Shown: positions 1-8,063, numbered from the stretch's first letter. The stretch: DNA of 8,425 nucleotides from Eubacterium sp. (GCA_020859645.1 JAJBVU010000109.1:1-8425); one strand, 5' to 3'. Notes: a model not told the origin generated them from the sequence alone. Made by a program: numbers and translations.

Positions 1-11
1 GGTGATTATAT

Positions 12-977
12 ATGAAAACAAAATTTAAAAAGCCCTGCGGCGGCTGCGGAAAGGGTATCGGCGGTCAGGCTATAGTCGAGGGCGTTATGATGAAGGGCAA
101 AACGGAATATGTTATTGCCGTTCGAGATGTAGAAAAAAAGACAATTAAGGTTGAAAAGACAAAAACAAAGCCTTACGACAAGAGAAACAAAATTTTAAGA
201 CTGCCTCTTATAAGAGGGGTTATTGCCTTTGTGGAAAGTCTTGTTGTGGGAATGAAGGTTATAACACGTTCCGCTGAGCTGGCAGGGCTTGAGGATATAA
301 CCGAGGATATTAAAGAAGAGGAAATGAGCAAATTCGAAAAGTGGCTTAAGGAAAAGCTGGGCGACAAGCTTACAACGGTTATTCTGACTATTTCCGTAAT
401 CATTTCGATAGCTCTTTCCGTAGGTCTTTTTATGGTTCTGCCTGTTTTGGTAAGCTCCTTCTTAAACAGCTTTTTAAATTTGGGAACATGGGCTTTGGGC
501 ATAATAGAGGGCTTCGTGCGTATTGCAATTTTCCTGTTTTATATAGGCTTAACCTCTCTTATTAAGGATATAAAACGGCTCTATCAGTATCACGGAGCCG
601 AACACAAAACAATAAACTGCTTTGAAAACGGCGAAGAGCTGACGGTTGAAAACGTCCGTCAGTATACAAGACTTCATAAACGCTGCGGAACAAGCTTTTT
701 GTTTTTGGTTATGATAATAAGTATGATAGTATTTTTGTTTTTAAGAACAGACGTTGTTCTTTACAGAATACTTTCGAGAATAGTTTTTGTGCCAATAATT
801 GCCGGACTTTCCTACGAGGTTATTAGATGGGCAGGCAAAAACGATAATATTTTGGTAGATATTGTTTCCGCTCCCGGCAAAGCCAGTCAGCTTATAACCA
901 CCAAAGAGCCGGACGATGAAATGATTGAAGTGGCTATTGCCTCATTAAAGGGCGTATTGGAGGATGAACCCGAATGA
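12..977 (+). CDS. DUF1385 (YqhQ-like) integral membrane protein, function unknown
   Basis: This 321-residue protein belongs to the DUF1385/YqhQ family (COG3872, sometimes called a predicted metal-dependent enzyme); its biochemical role is not established. Visible family motifs are GGQAIVEGVMMKG (residues 17-29), HGAEHKTI (194-201), HKRCGTSF (222-229) and a C-terminal TTKEPDDEMIEVAIASL (296-312). Hydrophobic stretches at about 121-150, 162-184, 228-245 and 256-272 indicate a multi-pass membrane protein. The histidines and cysteine of the middle motifs could bind metal, but that is inference. The N-terminus carries CGGC (9-12), a possible metal or redox pair. The start is supported by GGTGAT at positions 1-6, five bases ahead of the ATG. 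Its stop codon overlaps the prmC start as ATGA, so translation of the two is probably coupled. The window begins at the ribosome binding site, so the promoter and any upstream operon partner lie outside. The family call is firm; the function is open. Confidence 0.93.
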   Translation: MKTKFKKPCGGCGKGIGGQAIVEGVMMKGKTEYVIAVRDVEKKTIKVEKTKTKPYDKRNKILRLPLIRGVIAFVESLVVGMKVITRSAELAGLEDITEDIKEEEMSKFEKWLKEKLGDKLTTVILTISVIISIALSVGLFMVLPVLVSSFLNSFLNLGTWALGIIEGFVRIAIFLFYIGLTSLIKDIKRLYQYHGAEHKTINCFENGEELTVENVRQYTRLHKRCGTSFLFLVMIISMIVFLFLRTDVVLYRILSRIVFVPIIAGLSYEVIRWAGKNDNILVDIVSAPGKASQLITTKEPDDEMIEVAIASLKGVLEDEPE

Positions 978-1825
978 TAAGCCTTAAATCCAAAACAGTT
1001 AAAGACCTTTTAAGGGAAATGACGGCTCTTTTTAAAGAAAGCGGTGCGGAGGATGCGGCTCTTGACGCTTCCCTGATTTTAATGCGTCAGCTGGGCTTCA
1101 GCCGTACAGAGTTGTATACAAAGGACGATTATCGCCCCGATGAAAACGAAATGAGAAAAATCGACTATTGGACCGAGAAGCACGCAGAGGGCTGCCCTAT
1201 TCAGTATCTTTTGGGAAAATGCGAGTTTATGGGGCTTACTATAAAGGTTCAGGATATGGTTCTTATACCCAGAGCCGACACAGAAACCCTTGTGGAAACG
1301 GTTTCCGAAATTATAAAGGAAAAGGGCTATAAAACAGGGCTTGATTTGGGAACGGGCAGCGGCTGTATTGCCGTCAGCCTTTCAAGCTTAAATAAGGGCT
1401 TAAAAATGACAGCAAGCGATATTTCCCTCCGTCCTATATTTATTGCGGAGCAGAATGCAAAGGATCACAAAGCCGACATAACCTTTGTTTTAAGCGACCT
1501 GTTTGAAAACATAGAGGGCAAGTTTGATTTTATAGTGTCAAACCCTCCCTACATTCCCACAGAGGTTATTCCGACCCTTGAAAAGAATGTTAAAAATTAC
1601 GAAGCCAAGGCTGCCCTTGACGGGGGCAAAGACGGCTTAGACTATATCAGAAAAATAATCGAACAAGCCCCCTCTTATTTAAACCCCGGCGGTCTTTTGG
1701 CTTTTGAAACAGGCTATGACCAAAGAGAAGCTGTAGACGCCCTTTTTAAAGCCGCCGAATATAAAAGCATAAATCACAAAAATGACTTAGGCGGCAGACA
1801 CAGAGTGTCTTGGGGCTTTGTTTAA
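974..1825 (+). CDS. prmC: Peptide chain release factor N5-glutamine methyltransferase PrmC
   Basis: PrmC methylates the side-chain amide of the glutamine in the GGQ motif of release factors RF1 and RF2, using S-adenosylmethionine, which speeds peptide release. The 283-residue length is normal for the family. An N-terminal helical substrate-binding domain (about 1-80) includes the PIQYLLGKCEFMG segment (75-87). It is followed by IPRADTE (98-104), the SAM-binding motif LDLGTGSGCIA (123-133), an acidic motif near 146-150, and the catalytic NPPY (190-193) that binds the glutamine. ALDGGKDGLDYIR (214-226) is also typical. The family usually has EP before ALDGG; here it reads EAKAALDGG, a minor variation. 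The gene overlaps the upstream DUF1385 gene by four bases and lies 24 bases before prfA, which encodes its substrate. That neighbourhood strongly supports the assignment over other NPPY methyltransferases such as PrmB. Confidence 0.96.
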   Translation: MISLKSKTVKDLLREMTALFKESGAEDAALDASLILMRQLGFSRTELYTKDDYRPDENEMRKIDYWTEKHAEGCPIQYLLGKCEFMGLTIKVQDMVLIPRADTETLVETVSEIIKEKGYKTGLDLGTGSGCIAVSLSSLNKGLKMTASDISLRPIFIAEQNAKDHKADITFVLSDLFENIEGKFDFIVSNPPYIPTEVIPTLEKNVKNYEAKAALDGGKDGLDYIRKIIEQAPSYLNPGGLLAFETGYDQREAVDALFKAAEYKSINHKNDLGGRHRVSWGFV

Positions 1826-1849
1826 AAAGGTTTAGGAAGGTTTTGACTT

Positions 1850-2917
1850 ATGTTTGAAAGCATTGGGGAAATAGAAAAAAAATATAATGACCTAACCCTT
1901 AAAATAGGCGACCCGGACATAATAGCAGACAACGCCCTTTGGCGTGACTTAATGAAGGAACACAGCACTTTAGAGCCTATTGCCTTAAAATACAGAGAAT
2001 ATAAAGACCTTTTGACCTCAGAAGAGGAAATTAAGGAAATGCTGGGCGAAAAAAATGATGAGGACTTCAAAGCCCTTTTAAAAGAAGAGCTTTCCGAAAC
2101 TGTCTCGGCTATAGAGAAAACCTCCGAAGAGCTTAAAATACTTCTTCTGCCGAAAGACCCCAATGACGAGAAAAACGTCATTGTTGAAATAAGGGGCGGC
2201 GCAGGCGGAGACGAAGCCAACATTTTCGCAGGAGATCTTTTCAGAATGTATTCAAAATACGGCGAAAGGTCGGGCTTTAAATCCGAAATATTGACGGCTA
2301 ACCCCGGAGATATGGGAGGCTTTAAGGAAGTCACCTTTATGGTTAAGGGAAAAGGGGCATATTCAAGGCTTAAATTCGAAAGCGGAGTTCACAGGGTTCA
2401 GCGAGTTCCCGAAACGGAATCGGGAGGAAGAATACACACATCCACCGTTACAGTTGCGGTTCTTCCCGAAGCAGAGGAGGTAGACGTTAAGCTTGACCCC
2501 AAGGACTATCACTTTGACGTTTTCAGAGCCTCGGGCAACGGCGGTCAGTGCGTAAACACCACCGACTCCGCAGTCCGTCTGACCCACCACCCCACAGGCA
2601 TAGTTATATCCTGCCAGGACGAAAAAAGTCAGAGAATGAACAAGGAAAAAGCTCTCAAAATTTTGATGAGCAAGCTATATAAATTGGAACAAGACAAGAA
2701 ACAAGCAGAAATTGACGAAGAGCGTCACCGTCAGGTAGGCACAGGTATGAGGAATGAAAAAATAAGAACATACAACTACCCTCAAAACCGTGTTACCGAC
2801 CACCGCTGCGGTCTCACCATCCACCGCCTTGACCAGGTTTTAAACGGCGATTTGGATGAAATTATAGACAACCTTATAACGGCTGACAGAAGCAAAAAAT
2901 TAGGAGAAACGGCTTAA
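1850..2917 (+). CDS. prfA: Peptide chain release factor 1 (RF1)
   Basis: RF1 recognises UAA and UAG stop codons in the ribosomal A site and triggers hydrolysis of the finished peptide. The 355-residue protein has the expected layout: N-terminal helical domain (about 1-100), the RGGAGGDEAN segment (115-124), the codon-recognition loop with PET in HRVQRVPETES (187-189), and the catalytic GGQ at 231-233. PET is the RF1-type P-x-T tripeptide; RF2 would have SPF. GGQ is followed by CVNTTDSAVRLTHHPTGI; the cysteine replaces the histidine seen in many RF1 proteins. No in-frame programmed frameshift site is present, as expected for RF1. The start at 1850 is supported by AGGAAGG at 1834-1840, nine bases upstream. 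It follows prmC directly, whose product would methylate Gln233. Confidence 0.97.
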   Translation: MFESIGEIEKKYNDLTLKIGDPDIIADNALWRDLMKEHSTLEPIALKYREYKDLLTSEEEIKEMLGEKNDEDFKALLKEELSETVSAIEKTSEELKILLLPKDPNDEKNVIVEIRGGAGGDEANIFAGDLFRMYSKYGERSGFKSEILTANPGDMGGFKEVTFMVKGKGAYSRLKFESGVHRVQRVPETESGGRIHTSTVTVAVLPEAEEVDVKLDPKDYHFDVFRASGNGGQCVNTTDSAVRLTHHPTGIVISCQDEKSQRMNKEKALKILMSKLYKLEQDKKQAEIDEERHRQVGTGMRNEKIRTYNYPQNRVTDHRCGLTIHRLDQVLNGDLDEIIDNLITADRSKKLGETA

Positions 2918-2966
2918 AGCCTTTCCCAAAGCTTCGCCGCAACCAATGAAAGGAGAAATTTAAAAA

Positions 2967-5420
2967 ATGCACATTGATAAGGAAGTATTTAAAAAACAGC
3001 TTACCGAAAACGTAAAAACCCTTACAAGAAAAAAGATTGAAAAAGCAAGCCCTCACGAAATGTATCAGGCTCTTGTTTTTACAATCAGAGACTATGTAAC
3101 AGATAAGTGGATTGCAACCCATGACAAATATGACGAAACGGGCTGCAAAATCGTCTACTATCTTTCAATGGAATTTCTTATGGGCCGTTTCTTAGGCAAT
3201 GCAATTCTCAATATGCAGCTTATGACAACGGTTAAGGATGTTTTGGAAGAATTAAACATTGACTATAACCTTCTTGAGGACGCAGAGAAAGACCCCGGTT
3301 TGGGAAACGGCGGCTTAGGCAGACTTGCGGCTTGCTTCTTAGACTCTCTTTCAACCCTTGAGCTTCCCGCTTACGGCTGCGGAATCCGTTATCACTACGG
3401 TATTTTCGAGCAGAAAATCGAAAACGGCTATCAGGTTGAATACCCCGACAACTGGCTTCAGGACGGCGACTTCTGGGGTATCAGACGTCCCGAAAACTCC
3501 GTTGAGGTTAAGTTCGGCGGTACTGTAAGAGCTATTCCTCAGGACGACGGAAACGTTAAGTTCGTTCAGGAAAACTATCAGTCTATTCTGGCAGTTCCCT
3601 ATGACTACCCCGTTGTAGGCTATGACAACAACACAGTAAACACTCTTCGCCTTTGGGACGCAGAGGCTATGAACAAGTTCGACCTTCGTTCATACAATGC
3701 CGGCGACTATCAGAAGGCAAACGCAGAGGAAACTCTTGCTAAGGTTCTTACCGAGGTTCTTTACCCTGCCGATGACCACATCGAAGGCAAGGAGCTGAGA
3801 CTTAAGCAGCAGTATTTCTTTGTTTCCGCTACGGTTCAGAGAACAATCCGCCGTTTTAAGGAGCATAACACAGACTTTAACCTTCTTCCCGAAAAGGTTG
3901 CTTTCCAGCTTAACGATACACATCCTTCAATTACCGTTGCAGAGCTTATGCGTGTTCTTGTGGACGAAAATGATATTCCCTGGGACAAGGCTTGGGAGCT
4001 TACCACAAAGACCTGTGCTTATACAAACCACACTATTATGTCAGAAGCACTTGAAAAATGGCCCTTTGACCTTTTCTCACGTCTCCTTCCCAGAATTTAT
4101 ATGATCGTTGAGGAAATCAACCGCCGTTTTTGCGCTTTGCTTATTGACAAATACGGAAACGATGCAAACAAGATCAGAAAAATGGCTATCGTAGCAGACG
4201 GTCAGATCAGAATGGCTTATCTTGCTATTGTAGGCTCACACTCCGTAAACGGCGTTGCTGCCCTTCATACCGAAATTCTTAAAAATCAGGAGCTTAAGGA
4301 CTTCTATGAGATTTATCCCGAAAAGTTCAACAACAAGACAAACGGCATAACTCAGAGAAGATGGCTGGGCCACGCAAACCCCGAGCTTGCAGCCCTTATT
4401 ACCGAAACAATAGGCGACGGCTGGTATAAGAACCTTTCCGAGCTTGAAAAGCTTATGCCCTATGCAGACGATCCCATCTTCCGTAAGAAGTTTATGGAAA
4501 TTAAGAAGAACAACAAGGTTAAGCTTGCAGCTTATCTTAAAAAGACAAACGGCGTAGACATTGACCCCAACTCAATCTTTGATATTCAGGTTAAGCGTCT
4601 CCATGAATATAAGCGTCAGCTTTTGAATGTTCTTCATATTATAAGCCTTTACAACGAGCTTAAGAGAAATCCTGCTCTTGACATCGTTCCCAGAACATTT
4701 ATTTTCGGTGCTAAGTCCGCAGCAGGCTATTACAGAGCAAAGCTTATTATCAAGCTTATAAACACCGTTGCTGACGTTGTAAATAACGATCCTACTATTA
4801 ACGGAAAGATTAAGGTTGTTTTCGCAGAAAACTACAGAGTTTCTCTTGCAGAAAAGCTTATACCCGCTGCAGACGTTTCAGAGCAGATTTCAACTGCAAG
4901 TAAGGAAGCTTCCGGAACAGGCAATATGAAGTTTATGCTTAACGGCGCATTAACAATCGGTACTCTTGACGGCGCTAACGTTGAAATGAACGAAGAAGTC
5001 GGCGGCGACAACATATTCATTTTCGGCTTAACAGCTGACGAGGTTATTGACACATACGCTAAGAACAACTATAACCCCTGGGACGTTTACAACATCGACT
5101 CAGACGTAAGAGGAGTTATGAACGCTCTTATTGACGGAACACTTGACGAAAATACCGAGCTTTTCAGAGAAATCTACAACTCACTCTTAAACGGCATAAA
5201 CGGCAACAGAGCCGACGAATATCTTGTTCTTAAAGATTTCGCAGCTTATAAAGAGGCTCATATGAAGATTAACGAAGCATATAAGAACCCTGACGAATGG
5301 GCAAGAAAGGCTATTATCAACGTAGCTAAGAGCGGCAAGTTCTCATCTGACAGAACTATTCAGCAGTATGCGGATGAAATTTGGAATCTTAAGCCCGTTC
5401 ATGTAGAGTTAAATGATTAA
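2967..5420 (+). CDS. glgP: Glycogen / alpha-glucan phosphorylase
   Basis: This enzyme releases glucose-1-phosphate from alpha-1,4-glucan ends using phosphate and pyridoxal phosphate (EC 2.4.1.1). The 817-residue length is normal for bacterial glycogen phosphorylases, which lack the long phospho-regulated N-terminus of animal enzymes. Visible signatures are MEFLMGRFLGNA near residue 70, DPGLGNGGLGRLAACFLDS (about 109-127), NDTHPSI in the middle, KRLHEYKRQLLN (about 542-553), and the cofactor site EASGTGNMKFMLNGALTIG (647-665). Lys655 is the predicted Schiff-base lysine. The start has AAGGAG at 2950-2955, eleven bases upstream. It lies 49 bases after prfA with no terminator visible between, but no other glycogen genes are in the window, so this placement does not look like a glg operon. 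By eye, Lys codons lean to AAG more than in the neighbours, perhaps reflecting high expression. Maltodextrin phosphorylase activity cannot be excluded from sequence alone. Confidence 0.97.
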   Translation: MHIDKEVFKKQLTENVKTLTRKKIEKASPHEMYQALVFTIRDYVTDKWIATHDKYDETGCKIVYYLSMEFLMGRFLGNAILNMQLMTTVKDVLEELNIDYNLLEDAEKDPGLGNGGLGRLAACFLDSLSTLELPAYGCGIRYHYGIFEQKIENGYQVEYPDNWLQDGDFWGIRRPENSVEVKFGGTVRAIPQDDGNVKFVQENYQSILAVPYDYPVVGYDNNTVNTLRLWDAEAMNKFDLRSYNAGDYQKANAEETLAKVLTEVLYPADDHIEGKELRLKQQYFFVSATVQRTIRRFKEHNTDFNLLPEKVAFQLNDTHPSITVAELMRVLVDENDIPWDKAWELTTKTCAYTNHTIMSEALEKWPFDLFSRLLPRIYMIVEEINRRFCALLIDKYGNDANKIRKMAIVADGQIRMAYLAIVGSHSVNGVAALHTEILKNQELKDFYEIYPEKFNNKTNGITQRRWLGHANPELAALITETIGDGWYKNLSELEKLMPYADDPIFRKKFMEIKKNNKVKLAAYLKKTNGVDIDPNSIFDIQVKRLHEYKRQLLNVLHIISLYNELKRNPALDIVPRTFIFGAKSAAGYYRAKLIIKLINTVADVVNNDPTINGKIKVVFAENYRVSLAEKLIPAADVSEQISTASKEASGTGNMKFMLNGALTIGTLDGANVEMNEEVGGDNIFIFGLTADEVIDTYAKNNYNPWDVYNIDSDVRGVMNALIDGTLDENTELFREIYNSLLNGINGNRADEYLVLKDFAAYKEAHMKINEAYKNPDEWARKAIINVAKSGKFSSDRTIQQYADEIWNLKPVHVELND

Positions 5421-5449
5421 TTATAATACAACTTTTGAGGTGAATTTTT

Positions 5450-6280
5450 ATGGCAAACTGTGACGGCTGCCCTTCAAAGGGTACCTGCGGCAAAAACAGC
5501 GAGGACTGCGGTGTAAAGCAAATTCCCGAGAACAAAATTAAAAATGTAATAGGCGTTATGAGCGGAAAGGGCGGCGTAGGCAAGTCTACTATATCTGTCC
5601 TTTTGGCAAACACCCTTGCGGAAAGGGGCTATAAGGTAGGGCTTCTTGACGGAGATATTACAGGTCCCAGTACGGTACGTCTTATGGGGCTTCAGGGTGA
5701 AAAGGCTTATTCAGACGGAAAACACTTTCTGCCTGTTGTGTCTCCCAAGGGAGTAAAGGTTATAAGCCTTAACCTTATGCTTGACAGCGAGGACAGCCCT
5801 GTTATTTGGAGAGGTTCTCTTCTTTCCACTTGTGTAATTCAGTTTTGGAATGAGGTTCTTTGGGGCGACCTTGACTATCTTGTTATAGATATGCCCCCGG
5901 GAACAGGTGATATTACACTGACGGTTATGCAGCAGATACCTATTACCGGAGCCGTTATGGTGAGCCTTCCCCAGGATATGGTTTCAATGATAGTGGCAAA
6001 GGCTGTAAATATGGCGCATATGCTTAAAATCAAGGTTATAGGCACTGTTCAGAATATGAGCTATATTACCTGCCCCCACTGCGGTGAAAAAATAAACATT
6101 TTCGGCAAGGAAACCTCTGACTTTTTGGAAAAAACAGGGGTACCCCTTTTGGGCGAGCTGCCTACGGACGCAAATCTTTCCTCAATATCCGAAAACGGCG
6201 GAGAAATTACCGACCCGGTTATAAAAGCGGAGTTTGAAAAGATTGCCGACGGCATTTTGGAAGCCATAAAAACCAAATAA
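5450..6280 (+). CDS. mrp: Mrp/Nbp35-family iron-sulfur cluster carrier ATPase (ApbC-like)
   Basis: Mrp/ApbC proteins are dimeric P-loop ATPases that bind a labile [4Fe-4S] cluster and transfer it to apo-proteins in the cytoplasm. The 276-residue protein has the deviant Walker A GKGGVGKST (39-47), LLDGDITGPS (65-74), the DMPPGTGD switch (147-154), VSLPQDMVSM (171-180), and QNMSYITCPHC (201-211). The CPHC pair (208-211) is the conserved cluster-bridging CxxC. The N-terminus holds four more cysteines, 4, 7, 13 and 20. The CDGCPSKGTC arrangement (CxxCx5C) resembles the ferredoxin-like N-terminal motif of Nbp35 rather than the MIP18-like domain of proteobacterial Mrp, which is absent. The start is backed by GAGGTGA at 5437-5443, six bases before the ATG. 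The gene follows glgP by 29 bases and is followed by a strong hairpin terminator. Confidence 0.94.
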   Translation: MANCDGCPSKGTCGKNSEDCGVKQIPENKIKNVIGVMSGKGGVGKSTISVLLANTLAERGYKVGLLDGDITGPSTVRLMGLQGEKAYSDGKHFLPVVSPKGVKVISLNLMLDSEDSPVIWRGSLLSTCVIQFWNEVLWGDLDYLVIDMPPGTGDITLTVMQQIPITGAVMVSLPQDMVSMIVAKAVNMAHMLKIKVIGTVQNMSYITCPHCGEKINIFGKETSDFLEKTGVPLLGELPTDANLSSISENGGEITDPVIKAEFEKIADGILEAIKTK

Positions 6281-6311
6281 GTATAAAAGTCCTCTTTGCG
6301 GAATATACATT
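6281..6311 (+). promoter_or_regulatory. Candidate sigma-E-type sporulation promoter for sipL
   Basis: TATACATT (6304-6311) matches the mother-cell sigma-E -10 consensus CATAnAnT at all specified positions but the first. An ATA -35 core (6283-6285) lies 18 bases upstream, at the long end of the usual 16-18 spacing. The predicted start, about 6317-6319, falls in the hairpin loop, leaving a leader of about 27 bases with a free ribosome binding site. Related sipL genes are expressed in the mother cell under sigma-E, which supports the idea, but the region is AT-rich and the match could be chance. Confidence 0.4.
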
Positions 6312-6342
6312 TATAAGAATATATTCCGCAGGAGGATTTTTT
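6286..6342 (+). terminator. Terminator-like hairpin after mrp that also buries the sipL ribosome binding site
   Basis: The arms TGCGGAATATA (6297-6307) and TATATTCCGCA (6320-6330) are perfect 11-base complements around a 12-base loop. The stem extends outward: TCCTC (6290-6294) pairs with GAGGA (6332-6336), with one T-G wobble and a one-base bulge between. A-run 6285-6288 and T-run 6337-6342 flank it, giving the form of an intrinsic terminator for mrp that may also work in reverse. The sipL ribosome binding site GGAGGA (6331-6336) lies wholly within the 3' arm, so any transcript reading through from mrp would have it paired. The pairing is seen directly; termination and sequestration are inferred. 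Confidence 0.75.
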
Positions 6343-6344
6343 AA

Positions 6345-7907
6345 TTGGAAATTATAAAAGAAAAAATAATTATGAATAAATATCCCCAAGAAATTTTAAC
6401 CACAGCTTTAATGGAAGGGGATATTATAGTCCCCGACGCCAAGCCCGATGCAGCGGAAATAGCCTATTATAACCCAACAGGAGCAATAACCGAAGCTGAA
6501 AGCGGCAAGGGCAAAATAAGCTTTAAGGGCAGACTGTGTCTTTCAGTTATATATCTGCCCAAGGGTGAGGAAAAAAGTCCTGTGAGTTTAAGAACGGACA
6601 TACCCTTAAGCGATTTTGTTTCAGCAGATCTGCCCGAGGAGTGCAGAATACTCAGCGGCGATATTGAGGTCACCGACTCCGTTCTCACCGTGGTTAATGA
6701 CAGAAAGCTCCGCTACCGTATAAGCATTTCGCTAACGTTTCAGGCTGTTCCCCAAATCGAAAGGGAAATCGTGACGGACGTTAAGGACTTAGCGAGTGAG
6801 AGCAAAATAAGCAGGGTCTTAAAAACATTCTCCCCCATTGATTTAGGCGAAGAGAACTTTAAAATTTCCGAGGATTTAACCCTTCCTCAAGACAGCGGTG
6901 AAATAGGGGAAATTTTCGACACCTGTTTTATGCTTTGTCAGACAGAAACAAAGCTTTCAAGGGATAAGCTCAGCATTTCAGCCGACCTTGCCCTTAAAAT
7001 ACTCTATGAGCCGGAAGGAGCAAAGGAAATAGATGTTTTGGAGTATGAGCTGCCTGTAAACGGTGCTTTTGAAATTAAGGGCGGCGGTGAAAACCCTCTC
7101 TGCCGTCTTAACCTGTCGGTGGTTTCTTCATCTGTAACCCCAACCGAGGACGAAAACGGCGAAATGCGGAAGCTTTCCTGCTCCTTCAATATTCGTGCGT
7201 CATACATTATTTTGGCTGAACAGACCCTCAACGCACTTACAGACGCCTACATACCGGACAAGGAAACAAGCTCTGAAAGCACCGAACTGCCCCTGACTGC
7301 CTTTGTCTGCCGAAACAAAAACCAGTTTCCCGTAAAAGAGGTTATAGAGCTTGACCCCTCTGCGCCGCCTATTCTTAAAATCTGCCACATTCTCTGCCGT
7401 CCTGTCTGCGACAAAACAGAATTATTTAAGGACAAGGTGACTGCCGAGGGTATGGTTGAAGCTAAGATACTTTATACAGCAAAGGACGACAGCCGACCTG
7501 TTTACTGCTATGAAACTCTTCTGCCCTACAGACAGTCTGTGGAAATGAAGGGCTTAAACCCTGCCGCAAGCCCTGTTGTTGACGTTGACCTTAAGCTGGA
7601 GCATTTAAGCTTTTCCACCTTAGACAGCAGAGAGGTGGAGATAAAGCCTGTTCTTTCACTGTGTCTGACAGCCGCCGAAAACTATAAGGAAGAGGTTTTG
7701 ACAGACCTTGACTTTGCCGATATGAGCGAGGAGACTTTGCAGGCTTACCCCTTAATGACACTTTACATAGTGAAAGAGGGAGATACCCTTTTTGATATTG
7801 CCAAAAGCCATAATGCCCCTGTTTCATCTCTTATTAAAATAAACGGTCTGAACTCCGAGACTTCTTTAACGCCTTTTCAAAAGCTTTTGATACTTAAAAA
7901 TTCGTAA
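6345..7907 (+). CDS. sipL: SipL-like spore morphogenesis protein, DUF3794 repeats plus C-terminal LysM
   Basis: The 520-residue protein matches the SipL family of Clostridia in length and layout. SipL binds the coat-basement ATPase SpoIVA through its LysM domain and is needed for coat assembly around the forespore in Clostridioides difficile; the same role here is inferred. The N-terminal block includes EGDIIVPDAKPDAAEI (residues about 24-39), a hallmark of DUF3794, and several similar beta-rich modules fill the region up to about residue 460. The LysM domain is at about 473-520, with YIVKEGDTLFDIAKSH and a LIKINGL segment. No signal peptide or membrane segment is visible, as expected for a mother-cell cytosolic coat protein. 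The start is TTG: GGAGGA at 6331-6336 sits eight bases upstream, while the first in-frame ATG (6372) has no ribosome binding site. A hairpin covers the ribosome binding site and a sigma-E-like promoter overlaps it. No clear terminator follows before the small-RNA locus at 7949. Confidence 0.88.
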   Translation: MEIIKEKIIMNKYPQEILTTALMEGDIIVPDAKPDAAEIAYYNPTGAITEAESGKGKISFKGRLCLSVIYLPKGEEKSPVSLRTDIPLSDFVSADLPEECRILSGDIEVTDSVLTVVNDRKLRYRISISLTFQAVPQIEREIVTDVKDLASESKISRVLKTFSPIDLGEENFKISEDLTLPQDSGEIGEIFDTCFMLCQTETKLSRDKLSISADLALKILYEPEGAKEIDVLEYELPVNGAFEIKGGGENPLCRLNLSVVSSSVTPTEDENGEMRKLSCSFNIRASYIILAEQTLNALTDAYIPDKETSSESTELPLTAFVCRNKNQFPVKEVIELDPSAPPILKICHILCRPVCDKTELFKDKVTAEGMVEAKILYTAKDDSRPVYCYETLLPYRQSVEMKGLNPAASPVVDVDLKLEHLSFSTLDSREVEIKPVLSLCLTAAENYKEEVLTDLDFADMSEETLQAYPLMTLYIVKEGDTLFDIAKSHNAPVSSLIKINGLNSETSLTPFQKLLILKNS

Positions 7908-7948
7908 AAACAGGATAAATTTTGTCTCAAATTTTTTCTTTAAAATGC

Positions 7949-7977
7949 TTGTAATCTGAAAAAATATGGTGTATAAT
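7949..7977 (+). promoter_or_regulatory. Strong sigma-A promoter for the antisense (antitoxin) RNA
   Basis: A perfect TATAAT (7972-7977) lies 17 bases downstream of TTGTAA (7949-7954, four of six matches to TTGACA). The expected start is near 7984. No open reading frame or ribosome binding site follows; instead a structured RNA with a terminator does, so this is read as the promoter of a small RNA. Confidence 0.75.
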
Positions 7978-7985
7978 AAAAACAT

Positions 7986-8024
7986 AAAAAAAGAAAAGGC
8001 AAGTACTGCAATACTCGCCTTTTC
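7986..8024 (-). terminator. Intrinsic terminator of the toxin mRNA
   Basis: Read on the minus strand, a 13-bp stem (8024-8012 with 8005-7993, one mismatch, six-base loop 8011-8006) is followed by seven T residues (7992-7986). This would end the toxin transcript near 7986, giving an mRNA of about 400 nt from a start near 8386. The same stem, read on the + strand, is the 5' hairpin of the antisense RNA. Confidence 0.75.
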
Positions 8025-8038
8025 CCGTCTTTCGACTA

Positions 8039-8063
8039 AGCAACTGCTGCAAGTCGGTTAGGC
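8039..8063 (+). repeat. Left copy of imperfect inverted repeat (inside antitoxin RNA)
   Basis: On the + strand this reads AGCAAC, T, GCTGCAA, GTCGGTTAGGC. The same three blocks occur in the same order on the minus strand at 8392-8359, with longer spacers and one C/T change. In RNA terms the antitoxin carries a near copy of the toxin mRNA 5' end, and the toxin mRNA 3' region can pair with its own 5' end. Confidence 0.8.

Noticed and set aside
1822..2334. A 170-codon minus-strand open frame opposite prfA
   Set aside because: It is serine-rich shadow sequence antisense to a clear release factor gene, with no domain or ribosome binding site.
5422..5427. Perfect TATAAT between glgP and mrp
   Set aside because: The -35 region at 17-18 base spacing (TCATGT or TTCATG) is poor, and TATAAT occurs easily in an AT-rich gap. 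A weak mrp promoter cannot be ruled out.
7908..7948. A terminator directly after sipL
   Set aside because: The segment is AT-rich with T-runs but I find no stable GC stem, so sipL transcription may run into the small-RNA locus and end at 8117-8124.
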